A DNA stretch of 64,000 nucleotides from Desmodesmus armatus (taxonomy: Eukaryota > Chlorophyta > Chlorophyceae > Sphaeropleales > Scenedesmaceae): contig VIIQ02000094.1 of NCBI GenBank assembly GCA_007449985.2, positions 1 to 64,000 of the forward strand, in the 5' to 3' direction. Numbering within the stretch: the stretch's first letter is position 1; every line of letters starts with the position of its first letter. The notes below the pieces were generated by a model. It did no database searches and was not told the DNA's origin. It was given only the letters and a program-made list of their open reading frames with translations. Of this stretch, positions 1 through 10,871 are shown piece by piece. The translations under genes were made by a program, and so were the position numbers.

Positions 1-405
1 GGTGGGTGCCTGTGTAACACTACTGTGACGGCCTGTCATGATGCTGGGGGCTTGGTACTGCTGCTATGTGGTGACTGCCTGCGAACAAAATGCAGCACTG
101 GCGCAGTGCTGTGCGGTGTCCAGTGCACCGGCAGTGCACATGTTTCTGGGTGTTTGCTTGTACCGATTGAGTGCACTGAATATGTCCTGAGATTGGATGT
201 CAGAACAAGCGCACCAATGGGGCATTTAGCAAGCAAACTGCTGAGTGTGAAATGCGCCAACGTGTCCAGTAGTATTGTCACCAGAGAACATGGGTTACAG
301 TATATCTTTGCTTCAACTTGGTCTATGCTACACGGCTGCTGCTGCCTTGGCTGCAACACGTGATGTACTGTGCTGGGGTGTCTGCCTGTGCTGTGTGTCC
401 TGCAG
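1..405. other. Intronic or upstream part of the polymerase delta gene
   Basis: No coding exon can be supported here. The stretch ends in a good acceptor (TGTCCTGCAG at 396-405) that leads into the first recognisable polymerase exon, so at least its right part is intron. Short open frames occur on both strands but resemble nothing known. Confidence 0.5.
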
Positions 406-2190
406 ACGACGAGGAGGGTGCAAAGGCTCCTGCAGGGGCAGCAGCAGCAGCAGCTGGGGGTGTGCGGATGCTGAGGATGGCGCGGGGCCCCACACCAACC
501 TGGCTGTCAGGCTCAGCAGGCGCGACCCAAACAAGAAGTGGCTGCTGGGGGAGCGGCTGTCATATGTACTGCTGACAGGTATGAGTACAGTTGGTTTGTG
601 CAGGTGGTGGGCAGTCGTGTTGGGTGGAATGCTGCATCACAGGTTTAACTCTGCAGTGTCCATGGTTTGTGGAACGGTGTGTACGGCGATCTGCTGACAG
701 TTACGCGCTTGCAATGATGTGGATATGCATGGCAAGGTTCCTCCACTAATAAAGTTTGGGGCCTGTTGCGCTTCATATGGATTGTTGGGTACTTGTGCGC
801 ACCCTGCAAAAGCTGTCCCATGTGCACATGTGCACCCGTCTTGCTGGTCAGTCAAGATGCTTCCAATGCTCACTGGCCACTGATTATGCGCTACAAATGC
901 TGTGCTCACATGTGTTGGCAGCAAATGCGCACACCAAAACAAAGATAAGGTCACCCAGTGGGCGCTGTTAGCTTGATCCCTACTAGAACGAGGCGGAACC
1001 CAGAGGCCCCTGACGCCAATACCAACCCCGCCATCCCTACCCCTGTCAACCCCTGTCTGCCCCTGTCCATGTTCAGGCAGCAAGAGCCAGGACGATGCTG
1101 CAGAGGACCCCCTGACCGCAGTGAAGGAGGGACTCACACCCAACTACCAGCTCTACTGGTGAGGGAGTCCATGATGCATGCATGAATGAGTCAATTGGGC
1201 TGGCATGGGGTGTGTGGTGTGTGGGGTGGGGGGGGGGGGGGGGGGCGAGGGGGGGGGACTAAACAGTCGGCTGGCTTCAGGGGTCTGCTTGATGGACGCA
1301 TGATGAACGCTTCACATGTTTCATCTCCATTTTATTGAACGCATCCCTGCTGCTCCTAACCCTCTGTGTATGTGCATGGATTGCGTGCGTGTGTGTGTGT
1401 GTGCACAGGCAGAACAAGCTGCAGACGCCCCTCAAGGAGATATTCAGCACCTGCCTCAACCCTGAGCAGCTCCGCAGCCTGCTGCACGGCCCTCACACAC
1501 AGTTCAGGGCCAGCGGCACAACCACCGGAGAGGCCCTAGATCCCTAGCTGCTGCTGCAAACGGACACCACACAGCCAGCAGCAGCATCCTGTTTGCTGGA
1601 ATAGCTCGCCAGTCAAAGCAGCGGGTACAGGACGCTCTGCAGGTGGTGGTGGCAGTGGAGAGGGGAGCAAGGGCGGTGGGACTATCAAGAAAGGGAAGGG
1701 AAGGGGAGGTGCTGCAGCGGCAGCAGGGGTTAGTACCACACCGAGCCCTGGGAAGAAGAAAGGTGCTGCCGGCGGGGCAACAGCAGCAGGCAGCCGACAG
1801 CAGGGTGGCATGAAGCAGTTCTTCACAACCACTGCTCGCTGCTGGGCTGCAAGGCGGTCATGCAGCAGCAGCAGTGTCAGGGGGGCCTCTTCGCTGCTGC
1901 TGGAACCCCCAGCACTAGCAGCAGTAGTGTGTCAACGCCGCCGGCAGGCGTAGATCCCGGGCTGTGTGCATCATGCAGGGGTGAGGAGGGCAAGCGTGAG
2001 GCTGTATACCTCCACACAGTGGCTGACCAGGGCAGTGCAGCGGCGTCACTGCGGGTGCACACAGTGCCTGCCGGCGGTGCCACTCGGGGGGCAGATGGGT
2101 GCTGTGGTGTGTGAGAATGGGGAGTGTCCGGTGCTGTATGTGCGCTACAGGCGGAGCGGCAGCTCAGGAATGCAGAGCATAGGCTTATGA
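406..2190 (+). CDS. POLD1: DNA polymerase delta catalytic subunit, C-terminal exons (5' end outside window, frame-broken)
   Basis: Catalytic subunit of the replicative nuclear polymerase; only the end of the polymerase module and the C-terminal cysteine modules are here. Exon 406-578 encodes HTNLAVRLSRRDP and LLGERLSYVLLTG, matching the family's HVELAERMRKRDP and GDRVPYVI segments. Exon 1077-1158 joins in phase and gives AAEDPLTAVKEGLTPNYQLY. Exon 1409 onward gives WQNKLQTPLKEIF and LLHGPHT, matching the Y-x-NQL-x-KPL-x-IFEPIL segment. A Gly/Ser/Lys-rich linker ends in a PIP-box-like GGMKQFFTTT near 1804-1830. CysA follows (GCKAV, later LCASC at about 1960), then CysB, the 4Fe-4S ligand motif (CTQC and VVCENGECPVLYVRYR, about 2062-2160). 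The frame changes near 1550, 1625, 1842 and 2040 with no plausible intron, so this is either a decaying copy or an assembly with indels. Family assignment is firm; functionality is unknown. Confidence 0.8.
1228..1246 (+). repeat. Poly-G run in polymerase delta intron
   Basis: Nineteen consecutive G, followed after one C by further G-rich sequence, inside the intron 1159-1408. A similar G-rich stretch lies at 2202-2245. Such runs are G-quadruplex-prone and a likely source of sequencing length errors. Confidence 0.8.
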
Positions 2191-4368
2191 GGTTGGAGTG
2201 GTGAGGGGGGGGGAGGGTGTGTGCCCGGGGGGGGGGTGAGGGGTTGGGAGAGTGTGTTGGGGAGGGAGGGGCAGGGGGTGGAGGGTGAGCAATGAGGCGT
2301 AGCATGGGGGAGGGGAACCGGAGTGAAGCTGGCGGGAGTGCAAAGACGGGAGTGTATGGGTCGGCCATGGTGGAGGGTGAGGAGTTGTCAAAGGCAGTAG
2401 GACCCAGCTTCCGGGTGCTGTTGTACATTATGTTATCAAGCTGTACAGTGGAGACCAGATTGCTTGAGAGAGCTCGACGCCTTGCCATGTGTGTCCACCT
2501 ACATCTCTGCATTAATTTGTACCAAAAGTTGGGTGTGGTTGGCGTGTTGACTTGAATGATGTACAGTAGCGCAGTGCATTTGTCGCCTGTGTTGTTGCCT
2601 TGCATTGTCGTGCCTACGGCTGGGTGCTCCCAGCATGATTTGGCAGTTTTGGCAGGAGAGGGTGCCTGGGGTTGGTGGCAGCACTCGGCACAAGTCCTGG
2701 ACCTAGGTGGTGCCAGTGGCAGAATAAGGCTGAGTGTGTGGTGGGAACACACTCGATGTATTGCCAAACTGTTGCACCTGAGTGTGTGGTGTGTACACAC
2801 TCGATGTATTGCCAAACAGTGATTTCTAACAGCAAAGGGCAGCTGCAGGCAGGCCCACATGCATTTTTCTGCAAGCCTGTGTGTGCCCCACCGCTCAGCA
2901 GTGCTGCTTCAGGATCAACTCCGGTTCCTGTCGACATTATTTGAGAGCACGCATGTGCGAGGGGTTGTAGTGCAGCCTCAAGCAGCTATATGTTGGTAAG
3001 TCACTTGTAGCTGGCTGTGGTGCCCCAAGATTGGAGACCGACTGGGTGGGTGTTGCTGGTGCTAGCGGTTTTGGGGGCTGACACAACCCATGACACATGC
3101 TGCATGCTGGGTGCATGAAGTGCCCTTCCAAGTGGGCGGCATCCATTTTCACGAGGCTGCCATGGTGGGGGCCCTTACTTGAGGTCAGAGGTTACCAGGA
3201 CAATGCTGAAAACAGCGGCAACTTTACTTGGACGATGCGGGTGGCATGCGCCTCAGACTGCGAAGACAGCATCAAAGGACTCTGTGCAGGGATAAACTGT
3301 TGGAGCTGGCAGGTCCTGAAGAGAAACTTTGAACGCCTGGGCCATGTTTCAGGCCCTGCAACACCCCCTGCACACACACATCTGCAAACAATGAGCTCTG
3401 CCTAACATACCTGCTGGCAACCAGCAGACACATACACACAAGCAGCTGCTGCAGAGTGTTGAACAAACTTGCTGAACAAAGTTAGTATATCTGCACAACA
3501 CTACGATTGCCTAGTACTGGGCCAGAACACATCCTCTCATCCATTCACAGTCAGCCAGTCACTCAGTCAGTAATCACCTGTACGGGCCCTGCCCACATGT
3601 CAATGCTGCTTTGTCAGCGGTTGACATTCGCTGCAAGTTGGGTGTGTTACTGGGTAGTGATCACTGGTGCACTCTTTCATCTGTGCTGCTCTAACATCAG
3701 CTGTGAATGTTTTTGAAGCTGAAATGCATGGCGTCATGCACACGCGCCACCAAACCAGCCAGTGCACATGTCTGTCAGAGCGACAAGGGGGCTACAAAAG
3801 CCAGGCCATGGCCATGGGGCCTGCAGCAACACCCCACAAAGGGGCCAAAGGCATGTTGGCCATCCAGCTGGCTCCATGACACATCAGCATGGGCGGATGT
3901 ATTGAGTATGTATGCTGCCAAAAGGCACAAAGAGTGCTCGTGCCAGCTGCGCCCCGTGCAGCATGCAACTTTGCGCCCTGCCCTGGGCCTCACACAGTAA
4001 GACCAGCCAAATGATTGGGATCCTAATGTGTGTGGAGGGTACCCAGTGGGGGGGGAGGGGTGGAGGAGAGGGCCACAGCCGTAACAACCAGTAAGAGTGT
4101 TTTTGAAAGCATGAGCACAACGAGAGGGAAGGGCTCGTCTTCCGAATAGCGCCTGGGTCCAGGTCTGCGCCCTCCAGGTAGTATTGCATGGCTGTGGGGA
4201 AGTCAAGCAGCTGTGCTGCAGGGTCACGGGCTGGCAGCTGTGCATAGTGCTGCTGCTTCACGTCCTGCGCCCACTGGGCAGTGACGTCCAGCTCAGGGAG
4301 TGGTGTGCCATACATGGCCCTCACCCGCCAACCTGCTCTCACACCTCATCAGGCCTGAGTGGCTCCAC
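2191..4368. other. Intergenic, no supported gene
   Basis: Between the polymerase stop (+) and the lipase stop (-), so convergent 3' flanks are expected. Open frames are short, lack splice support and resemble no family. Apart from G-rich DNA at 2200-2290 and the 48 bp tandem pair at 2731-2818, I see no structure. Confidence 0.5.
2731..2818. repeat. 48 bp tandem duplication (2 copies)
   Basis: The word TGAGTGTGTGGTG followed by ACACACTCGATGTATTGCC starts at 2731 and again at 2779. Within each copy GAGTGTGT faces ACACACTC, so each copy can also form a short hairpin. Confidence 0.75.
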
Positions 4369-6806
4369 TCAGGATCGGGAGGAGGTGATCATGTGGAGGG
4401 TGATGTGGCTGTGGCACACTGTAGCGTGCGACGTGCAGGTATGGCATGGTGCCCTTTCACGTGCAGATGAAGTCTTTGCACACGGAGTGTGGGTTGAAAG
4501 ACCGCATGAGCTGGGAGCCAATGGTGGCTGCTGCATCCCAGGCTGGTTGTAAGCTGCAGCTTGCCGACGTGCAGCACGCAATCGGCCGCCTGCGCGCGCA
4601 GGGACGTTCAGCTGCTTTGCACGGTCGTTCGGGAAACTCAAACTGCACTGCTTGCACATCACGGACGTAATACAGGGCTCCGCGGAGAGGTCCGAGTCAA
4701 ACCTTGCCACGTGTGCGCGGCGCCAAGCGTCCAAGTAGGGCCCCAGCCAATGCGTGGATACAGTGAGATCCATTTCTGGCGTTGGGCCGCAGGCATGCTC
4801 CTCGGTACCATTGACGAACAGGCGCCAATCCGCCAATCCAGTCGCATTGTTCGGGCACATGACCACTGTGCGACCTACGTGCCGGAAACCGTATGTGCTG
4901 ACCAGTCTCGATGTCGAGGTGCAGATCTGTTGCTGCATTGGCAGCCGGGTTGCGAAGTCGCCGTAATTCGCCATGCGTAGGGTCTTCTTGCCCAGCTTGC
5001 GGTTGTACTCTTGCATCCAGGCCTTGTTGCCGATGCGCGGGCAGCCAAACAGCCAGACACCGCCGATGGAGGCTTCCGTTGCTGAAAACAGGTAGTTGAG
5101 CCTAAGGCCCGCGATTGCGCCCATGGCTGCACCCAAACTGTGGCCCACGATGTACACACGTTTGGTTTGTGTCTGCAGGGCACAGTTTCGTCACACCAGC
5201 AGAGCTTGTGTGGGAACAGCAGCGAAGGATCTCGAAGCTGCGCATCTGGCACGGCAGGCACACCTTGATTGTTGCAGTCATTTGGTGCTGCTGCTGCTGC
5301 TGCCATAATCACGAACGTGCATGGTAAGCCCAGAATGGGAGTATGCACATGCCAGTTGCAGAGCACTGGTGCATTCAATTGAGATGGCAAGAGAAGCTGC
5401 TGCTCTGGCCATACAACCACTGTGCTACGCACCTGCTGCAGCTGTGCCCACACAAGCGGTATCACACTGGGGGCCACGCTTTCCCAGGCCCTGTAGAAGC
5501 CTGTATGCAAATGAATGCTGCGCTTGCTGCCTAGCCAGCTGCCCTTGTCTGCTGTATGCTGACAATCAGCATCAACAAGCACATCGCCTCCATCGCTGAA
5601 GTCTGTACCCCTGCAGCAGCAGCAGGAGCGGCAATGGCGATGGTGTTGGCGACGGCAGGCGGCGGCGGCAGCAGCAGCGGCAGGGGCAGGAACAGTCACA
5701 GTCACAAGCACTGAAGCAGCACTAGGGCGCAAGATCTGCAGGCCAAGAGCTGCGTACAAAAGCCTTTCACATGCCCTGATGAACGGCGCCGCTTCAATAC
5801 AGCCTGGCTTCCTGCAACCAGCAGCATGGTGTTGTGCAATGCAGCTGCTGCCGCTATGGTATCCCCCCAGCCGCTGCAGCTGCTGCCAGCAGCAGTGCCG
5901 CTTGCGGCACATGACAGACCCGGCTACGCAGCACCTTGCCGCTGCGCTGTGCTATGCTGTGCTGTGCTCTGATCTCAGCAGCAGTGGCTGCCTGCCGCGT
6001 GCTTCTGCTCCATACACTGTCTTCGCTGCTGCTCCTGCGTACTGCAGTGCAACTCACTGCACATGCTCACCTGAAGGCCACAAACACACCCTTATTGCCT
6101 GCCCGCATCACCACTGCTGACATGGTGCCCAAGTAAGGGAACACCACCTTGTGCACAGTGCTGACACTGTCCAAGTCAATGCCCAGGTTATCCATGCACT
6201 TGCTCAGTGTGACCATTGGGTCATCCTGCCACGCCACAAATGCCTGCATGGGCACAACGCAACTGGCATTTGGTCCATGCATGTGTTGGGACACATGGTT
6301 TCCCATCACCAGATGGTGATGCATTGTAAGGGCGTGTGTCGTTCTTGCTGTGTGTGTTCTCACCAGCTGCACAGTAGCTTTGCTGCAAGTAATTCTTAGC
6401 AAATCCTGGGTTGTTGTAGCTGAAAGTGAGACCAATGTCTTGCATAGCTGAGGCCAATTGTCCTGCACCCACCACCCTACAGACACCAACGCACCAGCTG
6501 CAGCATGATTGCATTGATGGGGTGCGCCACCTGCCTCTCAAATGTCATGTTGCTCCAGTTTGCTGGGACTCCGCTGGTGCTCAAGACACGGTGGTTGGGA
6601 CATTCTGGTAGCTGAACCCCTTGCTGTATAGTGAAGGGCGGGTTCTGCTGGTTTACTGCAGGTGGGCTTTGGGGTGCTGCTGCTGCTGGCTCTATCTCAA
6701 ACCCTCCTGCTGCGTCACCCAGCAACTTCGCAGCAAACTGTGACTGAGATGGGGTGATGATAATAGCAATAAGTATACATTTTGCAAGCAAAGAAGGGCG
6801 TGCCAT
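4369..6806 (-). CDS. Secreted class-3 (fungal-type) lipase
   Basis: Alpha/beta-hydrolase of the Lipase_3 family, predicted to hydrolyse acylglycerols in the secretory path or outside the cell. The ATG at 6806 opens a signal peptide (basic MARPSLLAK, then CILIAIIITP). Three exons join in phase. 6243-6071 gives GVFVAFR. 5610-5433 gives GTDFSDGGD, completing the RGT oxyanion motif, and HTGFYRAWESV. 5172-4369 gives VYIVGHSLGAA, the nucleophile elbow with catalytic Ser. The acid is probably Asp in YGDFATRLP and the base His in STHWLGPYLD. Upstream coding (6806 to about 6490 with an N-glycosylation site NMT, and about 6460-6364 with LASAMQDIGLTFSYNN) is clear, but its frames do not connect to each other or to exon 6243 by simple phase rules. 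Either small indels or an unrecognised exon lies there. The stop at 4369 is the first in frame; an intron near the 3' end is possible. Confidence 0.8.
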
Positions 6807-7584
6807 CGGCGTTATGCAGAGTGGAAGCACTCCCGCGCCGGGAAAGGGAGTCCGGACAAACAAGCCAGGGGTCTCGCAAAAGCATATTGGATCTTTGAAA
6901 TACCCATTCACTCAACGCATCATCCGTGCTCACCCAGAGGACGCAAGCTGTCAAGCCGAGAACGTTGCCGCGAATATTGGCAGTTATTTCACATCCTTGG
7001 GCAGCTGCCTGCGCGTTCATGCAGGAGCCAAGTAGAACGGCTTTCAAATGCTGTTTGCATCTGTGCGTGGCACGTAGCATCGGGGTCAACCAGCCACCAT
7101 GAATGGTTCATTGCATGCATGCACACATTGAGCTAAGTACCTGCAAACAGAATGCAACATTTGTAGTGCAAAACATGTTTCTTATATGTCTCAAACCAGG
7201 GAAAGAGCAGCAAGTGGGAATGCACCTAACATGTTGAGTGCATCCTTCCAAGGCACAAAGGCACAGGTCTGTCATGTGTCACAGCCAGGCCTGGCCACCT
7301 GGCTTGCATGACATGCAAACTGGTAGCCTCTTGACAACTTGTGACAAATTTGTCATCTACGACGCAGCCAGCTAACACCAGCCGTGCTTGACGTCATGCA
7401 TTCACTGTACACAATTATCCTAACCAGAAACACACTTGGGGTCAGGGTCCAAAAAGTAGACCATCTACCCCAGCCACACACACTGGCAAGTGGTTGTTCA
7501 CCACCACAAGTCCCAGTACCACACCAGCAGGACACACCGCACCCACGCACCACCATCCCACCAGTGCCACACGACACACCACCC
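6807..7584. other. Intergenic between lipase and glycerate kinase
   Basis: Lies between two genes on the minus strand, so it should hold the 3' flank of glycerate kinase and the lipase promoter. No open frame with splice support and no recognisable element; no clear TATA box next to the lipase ATG. Confidence 0.4.
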
Positions 7585-10480
7585 TCACACGGGCTGCTTG
7601 GGCTGCTGCTGCACTGGAGACCTGCCCTGATCAACCTCAATCACAAGGGTGTGTCCTGGCTTGGCTGTTGTTGGTCCAGCAGCATACAGGCCTGGCAGGT
7701 ATGCTGTGTACGCAGGGATGTACCTTGATACAAAGTCTGCAATCTGCTCGTCAGTCATGCCAGGCTTGCCTGCTGCCCGCATTTTCTGCTCCGCCTGCAG
7801 CCGCCAGCCAAACACCCACTGCAGGACAGGGACAACAGCACAGCAGAAGCGATCCATTAGCTGAATGCACAACCTCCTGAGTGTAGGTGGTGAGGGCAGA
7901 TGCTCGCAGTCAGCCCAAGGCAGATGCTTGTGTAATGACCACTTGCCAGCATTGCATGTTGAGCAATTTACACTCCTGACCATGAATCCAGCGGCTCTCA
8001 TTGTAGCACCAGTGCCCATGCCCTTTGCACAAGATCAAACCATGATAGCTTGATTGCATGGCAACATCAAGATGGTGTCAACCCATGCTCCATACATGCT
8101 TTGTATCATACACACACCACAGCAAACCTTGGGGCGGCCCATGTTGGTGCTGCCAGCAGTGATCACCTTCCCCACGGCAAGGACCTACCTGTGGGTCAGA
8201 CATCCTGATGACCAGCCATGAGTCCACCAGGCTGTCCCATGCCTCCTGATATGCTGCCAGCTGCCTGTCCACCTCAGCCAGTGCTGCCTCCACTCCTGCT
8301 GCTGCCTCACCACCCACAGGCCTGAACCCAAGCATCCAACCCTCAAAAAACACCAGCTCCACAGGACCGGACACGGGGGGCCACGTGGAGGGATCGGCAC
8401 GGTCGCCACGGCCAGCAAAGGCAGACTTATCATACCTACGGGTGGAAGGGTTGGGGGGGGGGGGCAGACAGGACACACATGGTGCATCAGTTTGAGTGAA
8501 GATCTGTGTGTTACACTACCAATACAGTGCACACAGGGTACAGACAGACAGGAGAGGGGTTGGTAGGTGTTGTTGGACAGCCGCTGGTGCTTGTTGCCAA
8601 GGCTACAGAGAGACAGGTGCTCCCAGCTGCTGCATTCGGGGTTCCCAAAGCTGTACACAGCCCAGCGACTGCTCTGTCACAGGCTTTGGCTGGCACGTCT
8701 GTGCTACTGCAACAGGGCTGCTGCACAGCCATCCTGCAGCGCAGCATTGGAGGGCCTCACCAGGGGCACTGATGTACCAACTGTTACTATACCCATGATC
8801 CTCTGGCTCCTTTGTGCGCTGCTTTTGCTGAGCCAATCACTGTGACTGTGTTACTGTAACTGTATACTAGTACCCCGGGGCCTCACTCCCCGCCAGCTAC
8901 CAATATCCACCCCACCCACCTGGGCACAGCCACAGTGCTGCCGCTGCCAGTGCATGCCTTGAGCTGCAGCAGGGTGTCCCTACCCAGCTGCAAGTCATGT
9001 GTGCCAGCATTACCCCTCAGGGCCACCAGCCTGTTGTCAGGGTTGGCTGCTGCCAGTGCTGTCTGCTGTGCGTGTGTGAGGTAGAAGTCATCGATTGACA
9101 CGGAGGCTGCTGCCACTCCCAGCCACGACATGAGCTGCTCTAACTGCTCCACAAGGGTGGACTTGCCACAGCCTTGAGGGGCGCTGATGCCGAGCTGCAG
9201 GGCAGGGGGGTGGGGGGTGGGGGGGGGGGGGAGGGGTTGTCAAGGTGTGAGAACGTAGGGGAGGGGGTGACAATTGTGGTCTTACACACAGAAGTGAAGA
9301 CTCAGACAGAAACGCAACATCAGCACACAGACATATGGGACAGCGTGCGGGTGTGCCTGCAGAGATGTGTCAGGCGCAAATGACACTTTGCTCAGAACTG
9401 ACGGGCAGGAGCATTGCCGTGTTGACAATTGACATGAACCACATGAACAGTCGCCAAGGCACATGCTCCCGCCCCCAACACTCAGTGCTTTGCAGCAGAA
9501 GACCTGCTGCAGTTTGCGCAAAGAATGATTGGTAGCGCGCGTTACTCACCACCAGAGGGGGCACTGTCTGGCCTTGATGCTTCTGCTTGTGTTGCTGCAG
9601 CTGCTGCTGGATCCAGAAGAATACAGGCAGGTAGTAATGGTAGATGCGCAGTCTGCAGGTTGCACACAAATCCAGTCAAAGCCACTGTTGACTCCGTATT
9701 CAGGATGCAGCAAAGGACACCCATTCGAGCATGTGGCTTGGTTGCAGGCACATGCCAAAATGCAAAGCGGAGGTGGACGACGTAGTGGGGGTACACTGTC
9801 CAGAAGAGTGAAATGTAAGCTTACCTTTGGATGTTGTCCATGCTTTCATGGTCAAAGCCCAGCTGCAGTGCCAGCTGCTGGCCCAACTTCTGCCAAGTGG
9901 GGAACTCCTGCTGCACCTGCTCTGGCGTAATGCCTGCTGCCCCAAGCAGTGGGCCCTTACATATGTACTCTGCGTATACGAATCCGAGAGTGAGTTCATC
10001 CACCTCGATAGTTGCTAAGTTGTCAGTTCATGCTCCAGGCACAGCAACAGTACCCGGGACCATCAGAGTTACCCACCCTGCAGCGACTCCTGCAGGGCCA
10101 CATTGGCATCTGGTGCTGCTCTGCACACTGACAGTCCACGTGTGCATGCTACGGGAAGCCCAGCCACGCTGAGGAGGCCAGGGGATGTGTGCAAGCTGCA
10201 TGGATCAGCTGTAGTAGAATGCTGACGTTGGTGAGTAGCTTTGGTAGCTCGCACAGATGGTGCTCGGCATGCATGGTTATTGCGTGCATTTGAGCATCTC
10301 TGCAGTTGTGTCCTTGTGTTTGTGTGCAGCGACTGCATTGCGATGTTGCAAGAAGCGAAGATAGATCAACGTCGAGCCCAATTGAAGCAATTGTCTCTCC
10401 CTGCACCTGTGTGAGCCGTTTGCAAGATACCTCGCGAGCATACGTGCGTGTCGCAGCACGGAAAGAAGTGAAACTGACAT
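7585..10480 (-). CDS. GLYK: D-glycerate 3-kinase, complete seven-exon model
   Basis: Phosphorylates D-glycerate to 3-phosphoglycerate, the last step of photorespiration, in the chloroplast of plants. Exons: 10480-10431, 10120-10077, 10014-9825, 9652-9550, 9194-8920, 8435-8189, 7818-7585. All have GT-AG ends, the phases agree, and 1143 nt give 380 residues. The start MSVSLLSVLRHARMLAR is short, basic and hydroxylated, as in an organelle transit peptide. Recognisable blocks in order: YICKGPLLGAAGITPE; RIYHYYLPVFFW; the P-loop SAPQGCGKSTLVEQL (about residue 132-146); the Walker-B-like VSIDDFYLT; RGNAGTHDL; PRYDKSAFAGRGDR; ELVFFEGWMLGF; DFVSRYIPAYTAYLPGLY; LVIEVDQGR. Length and order match plant glycerate kinases. 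There is no sign of damage, unlike the neighbouring polymerase and lipase. Confidence 0.95.
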
Positions 10481-10871
10481 TCAAACTGGTTTGACAGGTG
10501 CACACCTCTGCACAAGGAGGCAATTGCCCTTCAAGGCAAGTCAGGACGCGGCCATCACAGCCACCCCTTCTCAGTCGTCGACTCACTGCACACAGTCTCT
10601 CATCTGGAGTGACTTGCATGCCAGGCTGGCGGCCATAGCATGTACAGCATGTAGGATGCTGATGACCTCACCCACTGCAGCTGCACTGCACCCCAACCCC
10701 ACGGTACACAGGGACCTGAAAAAGCTGACAAGCACTGGAAATCACAACATACACCTACTCCACATGCACTGGGCGGCCGCAAGCTGCACTGGAACCTGAC
10801 GGCGCCCCACCCCAACCTCCGCCCTTGACTCAAGGGCCTAGAGGGGTCAGATCGATTTCCCAATCAGCTGC
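10481..10871. other. Intergenic; glycerate kinase 5' flank
   Basis: Promoter side of glycerate kinase and 3' side of the Gln-rich gene, both on the minus strand. I see no gene and no clear TATA box. Confidence 0.4.
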
